64,000 nucleotides of DNA from Acytostelium subglobosum LB1 (lineage: Eukaryota; Evosea; Eumycetozoa; Acytosteliales; Acytosteliaceae). Below, piece after piece: positions 34,018 to 44,025 of this stretch. How positions within the stretch are numbered: position 1 is the stretch's first letter; every line of letters starts with the position of its first letter. A program made the translations under genes and the position numbers. The stretch spans positions 186,001 to 250,000 of the forward strand of contig NW_012236530.1 of assembly GCF_000787575.1 (NCBI RefSeq), given 5' to 3'. The notes below the pieces were generated by a model. It made no database searches. It had not been told where the DNA came from and saw only the letters and a program-made list of their open reading frames with translations.

Positions 34018-37000
34018 ATGTCAAGCGGAGATGAACATGAAGATGATGGTCGTGATGATGATGTGTTTGATGATAATGATGATGATGAGGATTATGTAGG
34101 AGATGATGATGATGAGGAAGAGGAGGAACAGGAGGAAGTTCGTGGACGTGGTCGTGGATCTTCTTCATCTTCATCCTCAAGCAAGAAGAGAAAGAATGAG
34201 AAAGGTGGCTCATCAGGCAAGAAGGGCAAGAAGCCAAGAGCGTCATCATTCTTCGAAGATGAGGCCGATGAAGCAGAGGACGACGAATCGGAGGAAGAGG
34301 AAGATGAGGCCGAGGATGGATACGCAAGACACGCACGTGATATCGAGAGCTCCAACAGGAGCACATTCAGGAGTCTCCAGCGCGAACAAAAGACCGACGA
34401 GCAGATTGAAGAGGAGCTGAAGCGTCGCGCAGAGGAGTATGATCTGCGCGCTCAACAACAGGACGACTATGATGACGAAGAGTTTGAGGACACGTCAGGC
34501 CTGCCCAACCAGAGCTATTGGAGAGTCAGATGCAAGCTGGGCGAGGAGAGAAACGTCGTGGCCGATCTGATGCAAAAGTATCTGAACCTGCAGCAGGGCC
34601 CACCCAACGAGCGCATCCTGATCAAGTCGGTGCTGGCGCCCCACCACCTGCCCGGCCAGGTCTACATAGAGGCCGAGCGCGAGCTGCACGTCAAACAGGC
34701 CATCCGAGGCATTGCCTCGATCATGTACTCGGGCATGATGCTGATCCCCCTCAAGGACATGATTGAGATCCTCTCCACCAACAGGAAGAGCACAGTGCTG
34801 CCCCGTGGCACGTGGGTGCGCTGCCGTCTGGGCAAGTTCAAGGACGACATTGGCCAGGTGGTCGAGTATGATGCCGAGCGTGGTCGCTGCGTGATCAAGC
34901 TGATGCCCCGTATCGACCCGAGTGGACCATCGCACGATGACGGCGAGAAGGCGCTCAAGAAGAACGTGCGCCACCCCCAGCGTTTCTTCAACGACAAGGA
35001 CCTCTCGGGCAAGGGCTACGAGATCACCAAGAAGAAGGACGCACACAACGAGGTCTACTACATATTGGACAATGAGAAGTACAAGAACGGCTTCCTCTTC
35101 AAGCAGATGCGAATCACCAGCATTGTGAGCGACGGTGTCGTGCCCTCGCTCGAGGAACTTCAGCGATTCCAGGACCGCAACGACTACTACGACGAGGAGA
35201 ACGAAAACGAAGCCGAGAGCGACTTCAAGAACATGAACATTGTCGACGCGCAGTCCATCCCCAAGGTGGCAGCGCGCCCCATCAGCTTCAGCAAGGGAGA
35301 CACGGTCAAGGTCATCGAGGGAGACCTGAAGCACCTCATGGGTGTGGTGGAGTCTGTCGACGACCGATCCGTGTCTATCATGCCCCTGCACGACTCGTTG
35401 CGCGAGGTGCTCATCTTCCAGCCATCCGAACTGCAAAAGTACTTCAAGATTGGTGACCATGTCAAGGTCATTGCCGGACGATACGAGGGCGAGACAGGAC
35501 TGGTGCTGCGAATCGAGGAGGCTGCTGCCGTCCTCCTGTCCGACCTCACAATCTCAGAGATCAAAGTCCGACCCCAAGATCTCCAAGAGTGCACAGAGAT
35601 CTCAACTGGCAAGCTCGAGCTTGGCAACTATGAACTATATGATCTTGTACAGATTACGTATGTTATCACCAGCAACCATTGATTGATTGATCGACACTAA
35701 CATCCATCCATCCATTATCACGGTTGATCAACCAATCTAGTCCACAAAAGGTTGGAATTATAATTAAAGTAGAGAGAGACTCATTCAAGATAATGGACGA
35801 GAACTCCAATGTAACATCAGTTAAACTACAGGAAATAGGCAACAAGAGGAGGACAAAGAACGCCTCCACACTGGACACCAATCACAACACTGTCAGCTCA
35901 AACGATGTGGTCGAGATCGTTGATGGTCAATATAGAGTGAGTAGAGATATGGTTGGACATGGCTGGAATGATCCCAGACACTAACTAACATCATCCAACC
36001 CAATCAATCCATTCAATTTGACAGAGCAAACAAGGAGTCATATTACATATATCAAGAAACTTCTTGTTCTTGAAGAGCAAGGATGTGTTTGAGAATGGAG
36101 GAGTGATTGTGGTGCGAGCAAACTATTGCAGTCTGCTTGGTGGATCAAAGAACAAGATTACTCAGTCGTTCCAGGCACCGATGAACCCTGGTGGAGGAGG
36201 CCGTGGCGGCGGCGGCAGATTTGGCGGCCCATCAAGCAATGGAAGTGGCGGCGGAGGCGGTGGAGGCTTTGGAGGCGGCGGCCGCGGTGGCCAAGGCGGA
36301 GGCAGTGGCGGCCCGGGCAGAGGCAGAGGACGCGAGAACTCCCCACTGCACAAGACGGTCACGATCAAGACGGGCAGCTGGAAGGGCTACGTGGGCATCG
36401 TCAAGGAGTGTACAGATACGATGGTGCAGGTGGAGCTGCAGACAAACTCCAGACGAATCAATGTACAGAGAAACAATATACTGTTGCCAGGAGAGCGACC
36501 CAGCCAACAGACGCAGCAGCACGACTCGTGGGACTCGCAGCTGTACATGGCCAGCAGGACGCCGATGCGCGAGGAGAACCCTTCAATGACACCAATGCGC
36601 ATGAACACCCCGGCGCGTCGCGACAACGATATGTGGGCGCCACCCAGCCGCTACGACGACGAGTCTGCGCCAACACCCACCGACTACTACAGCACGACAC
36701 CGGGCACCAACTACATTCCCTACTCACCATTCACACCCAACACCGAGTCGCACCGCAACGACAACTACACACCGATCAGTCTGCAGACGCCCTCATACGA
36801 CACGCCCACGCCATCGTACAACAACTACGAGCAGCCGACGCCGCAGGCCGACGTTCCCGCCTCGCCCTTCACCCCGCATGCGCCACAGACGCCGGCCACG
36901 CCGTCGACACCCGCCATGGACGAGCAAGAGGAGGAGCTCGACGGCACTCCGTGGCGCGGAACCAACATCGAGGTGGTGTTCAAAGAGGGCACCAACCATG

Positions 37001-37290
37001 GAGGCGCCAAGGGTGTCGTCCTCGAGTGCAACAACAATGGCATCGTCAGCGTCGAGCTGCCGAGTGGATCGCGCGTCAACAACGTCTCACAGGACGCTCT
37101 GGACCTGGTGGTGCCTGCCAAGAAGGACCGTGTTCTCATCATCAAGGGACAGTACCAAGGCTACACCGGACAACTGTTTGTCATCTCACAGGGATCAAAT
37201 ACCAGAGACTCTGGCATTGTCAAGATGGACTCCAATCTGGACTTCAAGGTCATCAAGATGACCTATTTGGGCAAACTCACAGGCAACTAA
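34018..37290 (+). CDS. spt5: Transcription elongation factor Spt5
   Basis: Exons 34018-35657, 35741-35936 and 36025-37290 (introns 83 and 88 bp) give 1033 residues, the normal length. In order: an acidic N-terminus, the NGN domain (about 166-255, SYWRVRCKLGEERNVVADL ... HVKQAIRGIASIMYSG), then KOW domains (about 262-300, 425-470, 475-510, 546-600 and 680-720), a Gly/Arg-rich insert (about 665-700), a Thr/Pro/Tyr-rich C-terminal repeat region (about 780-900, repeats of TPxxYxx type) and a final KOW pair. Spt5 pairs with Spt4 as DSIF, closes the RNA polymerase clamp and controls pausing and capping; the TP-rich region is the target of elongation kinases. The unusual point is the Gly-rich insert, which resembles an RGG box. 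Confidence 0.93.
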
Positions 37291-37473
37291 TCATCCAAGC
37301 CATCCATTGATCTCCGGGAGATGGTACATTCAATATACATAAACTTTGGTTCAAAATAAGGCAACAGTCTGTCAACTACCAATTGATTCTGATTAATTGA
37401 TTGATTGTTAAAGTTCCCACCCAGACAAATCTCTAAGTGGACATTTCTGTTCTGCTTCAATCTCTACCGTACT

Positions 37474-37875
37474 TTATTTGTCCATTAAAGTCAATAGATG
37501 ATCGAATAGAAGATAAAATTTTTCAATTATTTTACCTGTGTATTTTTTCTTTTGTAAAGTATCAAATTTTAAATTCTTTTCTGATGGGTTTACAATTTTT
37601 TTGGAGGTTGATAATATTTTCCTAAGTTTGGTATAGAATAATTGGTAGTTCTCTATTTCATCTAGATAAAGATTGCCCTGGTTGAACCTGTCCGTTTTTG
37701 AAACCAGAAGTGTATCATTATATTCCTGGAATTCCATACTCTCTAGAGTTGTCAACAACTCTTGATTGGTATAGTCTTCCTTATGAATTGTGGAAAATAA
37801 TTGTACAGGAATGAGGCAAGAAGCTACATCCAAAATAACAACTAAAAGTATAATATTAGCAATAAATATTTTCAT
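37474..37875 (-). CDS. Small secreted protein, 133 residues
   Basis: Single exon. The first 20 or so residues form a classic signal peptide (MKIFIANIILLVVILDVASC), and the mature part of about 110 residues is hydrophilic and helical, rich in Lys, Asn, Thr and Leu, with no cysteines and no further membrane segment. AT-rich codon use differs from the housekeeping genes around it. It is convergent with spt5, 183 bp away. I recognise no family. Confidence 0.6.
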   Translation of the reverse strand: MKIFIANIILLVVILDVASCLIPVQLFSTIHKEDYTNQELLTTLESMEFQEYNDTLLVSKTDRFNQGNLYLDEIENYQLFYTKLRKILSTSKKIVNPSEKNLKFDTLQKKKYTGKIIEKFYLLFDHLLTLMDK

Positions 37876-38384
37876 TATTATAATTATTATTATCTTTTTA
37901 TCTAATTAATAGTAGGAAATAGAATTAATATATTATTATAATTATATTGATTCAACTATTTATATATTTCCATCAATAAAAAATATGGAGATTTTTATTA
38001 TTGATCAATCATCAAACCTTCACACACATATTGTAAGAAGAGTACATCCTCTAATACGATCCACTACAATTTACAACTAAGATTGTGATATAAATTCCAG
38101 ATGACTGTAGTTGGCTTTGAGGAGTGATTCCTTTGTATTGGAAGTGTGAACACAGAACAGTAGTAAAATGGATAAACGACTATTCACTCGCTTGAAAACT
38201 TATCTTTAGACAACCATTCGATTCAGTTTACATTCTCAAGGATATAGGGATAATTCCTTCCATTATGATATGATCTGCAAGATCATATATTTCTTAAATT
38301 GTTTTATTTGTAATACAATAGAATTGAATCAGAATAGGTGGAAATGTCAGGGTAAACAATGACAAGTAAGTAAATATAACGATA
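37876..38384. other. Intergenic, AT-rich
   Basis: AT-rich leader of the small secreted gene, then sequence without repeats or a clear gene. A few short open frames occur but none looks like a protein. Confidence 0.5.
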
Positions 38385-38537
38385 ATGCCAAGATCGACAA
38401 GAAGAAGGTCAAGACACCAATTCTTGAAAATGCACAATAGTCTTAAGGAGAAGACGGATCAATGGTGCAAGTCCTTAGTCGCTACCAAGTTCCCAGATGA
38501 AAAGAAGAAGTTGACGGGCGAACGGGTTGAAGTATAG
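38385..38537 (+). CDS. Doubtful 50-residue basic ORF
   Basis: ATG to TAG encoding a basic peptide (start MPRSTRRRSRHQFLK; later TDQWCKSLVATKFPDEKKKL). It is too short to trust but is less repetitive than the surrounding spacer and has G+C closer to coding DNA. It could be a fragment of an older gene. The remaining 38538-38677 is AT-rich with TATTA runs. Confidence 0.25.
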   Translation: MPRSTRRRSRHQFLKMHNSLKEKTDQWCKSLVATKFPDEKKKLTGERVEV

Positions 38538-38677
38538 GAGAGCTGAGGCATGTGTGATGTATAATATTATACTATACTATTATTATATTATATATTATAC
38601 ATAACAATCATAGTGTTTGTCACTCTCATCAATGAATGACTAAAAATGAAAGAGTGATTGATTCTCTTTTTGTTTGA

Positions 38678-39981
38678 ATGAATGAGTTATTACAAACCCA
38701 TAACATATATTACAACTACTTGATGGATATAGACGAGCAACAACAACAGCAACAGCAACAGCAACAGCAACAACAACAACAACATAACAATCATGGTCAC
38801 GACGATGATGTTATGAAGGGTCATGAGAATCATGAGGAGCTGCATGCCTCTATTCTCATGGTTATTGTCATTCTCACATTGGTGTCACAGATTGCATTGG
38901 TGTTGTGGAAGTCTAGATCACCTCGCACCTTCTTGCGTGTGTCAATGGGTGGTCTGTGGCTCTTCCCCTTGATCTACTCTATCTACAATGGTTTCATTCG
39001 AATGATCCTCGTCTGGTCGCTGTTCAGTGCCGTGATTGTCTCACTGTACCGTCTGTCGACACGTCAACCACTGGGAAGGAACACGCCCAAGATCGTCTAC
39101 ATGTGGTTCTACTTCATATATATAATGGCCTATCTGGTCACCTTCATTGGCTACCTAGGCATGATGGCATCAATGCTAGACCTCCCCTTGCCAATTCTCA
39201 AAGACAGCTACGACGTAGCCATCTTCTACGGGCTATACTTTGGTCTCCTGGGTCGAGACTTTGCCGAACTCTGCTCCGATCGAATTGCATCAATACTTGG
39301 TGTAAGTTGTTATTGATTATGTTGTTGACGTGGCTTGCGACTAACTAAGATTCCAAACATCAACTCATATGAATATGTAGATTGGAGGATCACGACTACC
39401 TGTTACCAAGGTATCAAGTAACTATTGTGCGATATGCACTGGTAACCTGGACAATCAATCACATTACTCAATGGTATCTACTGCTTCACTGGCAGATGAT
39501 GACAAACAATTATCAAGTAGTACCGGTGGCAGATTGGATAAGATTATGAATATCTTTTATAGTAAGAGGAGTTGCAAGCTCTCATGTGGTCATGTGTAAG
39601 TATTGTGATCCTGTCACATTGTGTGTCATCATTGTAATGCTTACCATCCATCATTTTCCATTTAGTTATCATCTTTGGTGTATCCGTGGATGGGCACTGG
39701 TTGGAAAGAACAACATGTGTCCAACATGCAGTGAGAAAGGTATGTTGAAATAATGATGATGATGATGATGTTGTTGTCCATATGTGAATCCAATCAAGTC
39801 CTAATCAATCCTATATTTGTCAATTAACAACACAGTGGATATCAAGACATTCTGTGACAATCCATGGGAAAAGAACTCACAACTATGGGGATTCCTTCTT
39901 GATATACTTCGATATGGTGTCGTTTGGAATCCAATAATTATCGTTGCCTCACAGCTGATAATTTATATATTTGACAAATAA
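38678..39981 (+). CDS. rnf121: RNF121-type multi-pass RING E3 ligase
   Basis: Exons 38678-39301, 39381-39595, 39666-39739 and 39836-39981 give 352 residues (human RNF121 is 327). A Gln-run N-terminus leads to five predicted membrane helices (about 62-205), including WSLFSAVIVSLYRLSTRQPLG and IFYGLYFGLLGRDFAELCSD, both hallmarks of the family. Then a RING-H2-type domain: CAICTGNL, LSCGHVYHLWCIRGW, CPTCSEK. The tail FCDNPWEK...YGVVWNPIIIVASQ is also conserved. RNF121 acts in the ER/Golgi membrane in quality control and sorting of membrane proteins. The ATG at 38723 (MDIDEQ) is an alternative start that would remove 15 residues. Confidence 0.9.
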
Positions 39982-40063
39982 TAATAAAATAAAAATCTTC
40001 GAGAAAAAAAAATAGCCAATATTATACCCTCAAAAACATGGTAATAACTAAACAATTAATATG

Positions 40064-40136
40064 GGCTCTATAGCACAGATGGCAGTGCGCAGGTCTTGTA
40101 AACCTGAGGTCCGGAGTTCGATTCTCCGTGGAGCCA
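40064..40136 (+). tRNA. tRNA-Thr (anticodon TGT)
   Basis: All four arms pair: acceptor GGCTCTA/TGGAGCC with discriminator A, D-arm GCAC/GTGC, anticodon stem CAGGT/ACCTG with loop CTTGTAA, T-arm CGGAG/CTCCG with loop TTCGATT. 73 nt, no intron, CCA not encoded. Confidence 0.95.
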
Positions 40137-40208
40137 AAATTAGTTTTGATTTTTGATCAACTTTTTTTAGTGGCCTCAAAAAAAATATTCGAAAAAGGCT
40201 CAAAAACA

Positions 40209-40282
40209 GTCAGGATGGTGTAGTCGGTTATCACATGACCTTCACACGGTTAGGGTCACGGGTTCGATTCCCGTTCTTGATA
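40209..40282 (+). tRNA. tRNA-Val (anticodon CAC)
   Basis: Acceptor GTCAGGA/TCTTGAT pairs with two G-U wobbles. Anticodon stem TGACC/GGTTA has loop TTCACAC, and the T-arm is ACGGG/CCCGT with loop TTCGATT. The D-stem (GTGT/TCAC) has one mismatch. 74 nt, no intron. It lies 72 bp after the Thr gene on the same strand. Confidence 0.9.
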
Positions 40283-40745
40283 AATACTTTTATTTTGGAT
40301 AAGTTTTTTTTCCCTTCTCCTCCCCATTGTCAACAGTCTGGTGAGGTTATCGATCTTCTTGATCTGCGAGAGTCTGCTGCGGAGCTGTGGTAAATTGGCT
40401 CGTCAGTTAAGTTAATGTAACATGAGGAACTTCCAGAGTCGAATGATTCGTTTTCCAAAGTGTTTTGATGTCGCTTCGCGCACTCAATCACTTCATTCGT
40501 TCATTCATAGACAGTGGGTCTTCAATTAATAACTGTCATACTCTCAAGGTATGTCCTCTTGTTACACCAATCAATCATCATATATATAAATAAATAAGTT
40601 TATATGATTCGTTCATTCATAGACAGTGGGTCTTCAATTACTAACTGTCATACTCTCAAGTGAACGTTCAATAATATTAAGAGTACATCTCTTTATATTA
40701 AATTAAATCATGAATTAAAAAAGAATTAAAGGAAATAAAAGGTTC
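40283..40745. other. Spacer between tRNA genes
   Basis: Holds a T-run after the Val tRNA (likely Pol III terminator), about 170 bp of unassigned moderately GC-rich sequence (40320-40490), the 54-bp direct duplication described separately, and AT-rich sequence before the Phe tRNA 3' end. No snoRNA boxes could be assigned with confidence. Confidence 0.5.
40495..40660. repeat. 54-bp direct duplication with internal hairpin
   Basis: 40495-40548 and 40607-40660 are identical except for one base (ATTAATAACTG versus ATTACTAACTG), separated by 58 bp of AT-rich DNA. Each copy carries the inverted pair GACAGT ... ACTGTC around a 16-nt loop. Confidence 0.85.
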
Positions 40746-40819
40746 TGCCTTTTGCCGGGATCGAACCAGCGACCTTAAGATCTTCAGTCTTACGCTACTA
40801 CCAACTGAGCTAAAAAGGC
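40746..40819 (-). tRNA. tRNA-Phe (anticodon GAA)
   Basis: Read on the minus strand: acceptor GCCTTTT/AAAAGGC with discriminator A, D-arm with GCT/AGC, anticodon stem TAAGA/TCTTA with loop CTGAAGA, and T-arm GCTGG/CCGGC with loop TTCGATC. 74 nt, no intron. It sits 71 bp beyond the 3' end of the ndufaf5 gene. Confidence 0.93.
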
Positions 40820-40889
40820 GATACACAGAAAGACAATAAATTCTGCTTTTGAGCTGGAATTTTTTTGGTTTTTTTTTTGAAGTATTTGT

Positions 40890-42348
40890 TTATTTCGTAT
40901 CTTTGCTTGCTACTTCATGTAGATTTCCATGCTTGTCCAGCCTCTTAATGATAAAGTCCTCTGTCTTTGGAACAGGCTCCAATATCGTAGGATCCAATTG
41001 GCTTTCCGCTGTTTTTTGTTGTTGAGGTGATGGCGTTGGTTTTGTTGTTGAAGTTGTTGTTGTTGTTGATGTCTTCGAAGTCATTGTGTCCAACTTGATA
41101 TTGATACTACTGTCACCTATCTCACTGAGATGCTTCTTGGCACTGCCTCGAGGCAATGGTTTTGGCTGTGAGTGATGTGGCGCCCATCCAATCAAATATA
41201 TTACCTGGAACGTCGCTGGAACTGTTCCATCATCATTGCCGTACAGTCCTTGATAAATTGCCGATGCACCCAAGAACGAGTCCTTACCGGCGGCCACTCG
41301 ACTCTTGTACGTTGCGTTGTTCTCGCCCATTAACTGCAGATCCTTCATCAGAACGAACATGTTGCTGTAGCGAATGACCAACTTCTCCGTATCCACTGTG
41401 GGCAGAGTAAACCTTGCCTTGGACAACAAGTTGCCCACGTCACTCAGCTTTGCGAATGGAGATATATGTGGAGTGAACCCTCCACATCGTTCAATGTCAC
41501 TCAAGTACAATGAGTCCCTTTTGTTTGGTGAATGATTGATTGATTGAGTCAGTAAGTCATGACTGGACGATCGATCAGGATCGCACCATACATACTTTAG
41601 TTCGGTCAATGTTTCCTCACCGAGGAGACTTGCTAGGAATACACCATTTGGCTTGAGTAACTGTCGGAGATGAGCAAACACACCTGGCAAGTCATTGATC
41701 CAGTGCAGAGAGAGGTTGGACAAAATGAGATCAAATTGCTCATTCTCGAATGGAAGTCGGTCCTCCATATTGTCCACTACTATCCTCTTTGGTTTAACTA
41801 GTCTTGGTGTTAGTCCACTCATTCGACAAATGATCATCCATTCAAATCATACTTTTGTAATTGACATCCAATGATTCGTCACGATATAGCATCTCTTTTG
41901 AAGAGTCCAACATGTAGTATTCAATCTGATCGTTGTTGTTGTTATCATTGTCTGGTACTAGGTCATTGAGTTGTTTGAGTAGGGCACCATTGCGAGAACC
42001 AAAGTCAAGCACTTTGTTCATCTTTATATTCTTGACGTCGAATATCCTGTCGGCCAGTCGACTTGCCACCTCATCAAACAAATAATCACTTGAAGCTGCA
42101 TTATCACGTGTCGCTGCAAATGATCTCTGTCTACTCTTTAACTGTTGATTGAATATATTGACCTTCTCTATCACTCCTGCACCTGATCCTCCAGTTCCTT
42201 TCGATGGCTGAGTCTGAGTCTGAGTCTGTGGCTGAGTATTGTTTGAATCACTTGAATAACATCTCAAGATATGACTTATGCTTGTAGTATACCTATTGAT
42301 ACTACTTATATATATACAACTATTATGTAATGATCTTAGTCTATTCAT
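40890..42348 (-). CDS. ndufaf5: NDUFAF5, mitochondrial complex I assembly factor
   Basis: Exons 42348-41853, 41797-41596 and 41517-40890 give 441 residues; human NDUFAF5 has 345. The basic, Ser/Tyr-rich N-terminus (MNRLRSLHNS...) looks like a mitochondrial targeting peptide. A class I methyltransferase-like fold follows: KVLDFGSRNGALLKQL, YYMLDSSKEML, FDLILSNLSLHWINDLPGVF (family signature), then GGFTPHISPF and MFVLMKDLQLMGENNAT. In animals NDUFAF5 hydroxylates an arginine of complex I subunit NDUFS7 early in assembly. The C-terminal 90 or so residues are a Thr/Ser/Pro-rich extension. It shares a short divergent promoter with the DNMT2 gene. Confidence 0.92.
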
Positions 42349-42482
42349 ATCTATGTTTGATCTTGATGCATCTTCAGAATGAATGAATGAGCGAAAGGAG
42401 AAGAATGAACAAACTTCCCAAAACAACACATTCTTCGTCTTTTCAAACAAACAAACTGATACAATACAGATACAGATACAGA
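42349..42482. promoter_or_regulatory. Compact divergent promoter, ndufaf5 / dnmA
   Basis: Only 134 bp separate the two start codons, which point away from each other. The segment must hold both leaders and core promoters. It contains a GAATGAATGA run and an ACAGATACAGATACAGA repeat next to the dnmA ATG. No specific factor site is recognised. Confidence 0.6.
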
Positions 42483-43947
42483 ATGACATCTACTACATCG
42501 ACTACTTCTACTACATCGACTGCAGCAGTGGCAGAGGCACCTGTGTCGAGCAATGAAGATGTTGGTCAACTTAGAATATTAGAGTTCTTTAGTGGAATGG
42601 GTGGAATGTACTACTCTGCACAGCTATCAGGTGTACCATTCAAAGTTGTACAATCATTCGATATCAATACCAATGCCAATCAAGTATACAATCACAATAT
42701 AACATCAAAGACTGCCAATCCCAAGAAGAACAAAGTCAACAATGTATGATCGATCCACTCTCATTCATTCATTCATTCGTTCGTTCATTCAAACATTGAC
42801 TAACTCATTCGAATGGACATGGTCAAACAACAGAAAAGTATCGATTCTCTCACTGCCAAGGAATTGGAAGCATTAAATGCCAATGCATGGTTGATGGTAT
42901 GCTCCGCTCAATCACTCAATCACTCACCGTTCAATCAATCAAACACTAACGAACAATGAAGAGTCCTCCATGTCAACCATTCACTAGAGTTGGATTACAG
43001 AAGGATCTTGCGGATAATAGGACAAACAGCTTTGTTAACTTACTTGATATATTGGCACAATTACAACAACCTCCACAATACATACTGATTGAGAATGTCT
43101 TTGGCTTTGAGAAATCAAATGCCAGACAGATGTTGGTTGAGAAGTTCCAGTCATTGAACTACTCCTTCCAGGAGTTCCATCTAACTCCAACTCAATTTGG
43201 TATACCAAATCAACGTCTAAGATACTTTTGTATCGTAAGTCATTCATCCAAGTTGGTGGCCAAATATGGAAATGAAAACTAACAACTCAAACTCAAACTC
43301 GTAGGCCAAACTCAGATCCAGCACTCAATCAGCCACATCAACAACATCAACTACGTCAACAACGACCATGACAACTACAGAACAACTACCAATACTCAAG
43401 GATATACCTGGTGTTGAGTCTGTTGAGGTTAGGGAATTGTCAGAGTATTTGGATGAGGATTCGGAAACGGAACAACATTACGCCAAGCATAGAGTGCCAG
43501 AGAAGTTGTTGTTGACTCCAAAGAGCATGCAATTCGATATCAAGACCAAGGTTGACAAGACTACCAACTGCTTCACAAGAGCCTACAACAAATTCGTTGA
43601 GGGCACTGGAAGTATATTACAGATGGACACCAACTTCAAACCAGACATCAACAATCCACAATCACTATTGCCAATGAAGTTGAGATACCTATCACCCAAG
43701 GAGATAACAAGTATGTCTTGTACAACATTGACATTGACATTGACATTGACATTGGCATTGACTAACAGTCCCATCTTCATCTTCACCAACCATCCACTTA
43801 GGACTACACTGCTTCCCTGAGGAGTTCGCATTCCCACCGACCTACACATTGACACAGAGTTACCGATTGATTGGCAACAGTCTGAACTGTAAGATAGTGT
43901 CCGAACTGTTAAAGTATCTATTCTATAGGTATGAAGAATCATCATAA
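42483..43947 (+). CDS. dnmA: DNMT2/TRDMT1 homologue, tRNA cytosine-5 methyltransferase
   Basis: Exons 42483-42743, 42834-42896, 42962-43234, 43305-43710 and 43802-43947 give 382 residues (human TRDMT1 391; D. discoideum DnmA similar). After a Thr/Ser-rich start: motif I ILEFFSGMGGMYYSA; motif IV SPPCQPFTR with the catalytic Cys; motif VI LIENVFGF; motif VIII QRLRYFC; the DNMT2-specific TNCFTRAY block; and the final LHCFPEEFAFP with RLIGNSLN. DNMT2 methylates C38 of tRNA-Asp and some other tRNAs; it is the only DNMT-type enzyme known in dictyostelids, and weak DNA methylation has also been attributed to it. A Thr/Ser insert (about 200-220) precedes the target-recognition region. Confidence 0.95.
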
Positions 43948-44025
43948 ACTTATGTTATTGATTGTTTGAGGGAAGTGATTGATTGAAGTGATTGAGTGAT
44001 TGAGTGATTGAGTGATCGAGTGATC

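Noticed and set aside
37474-37875. Mobile or toxin-type role for the small secreted protein
   Set aside because: Only a signal peptide and a featureless helical mature part are visible; nothing supports a specific function.
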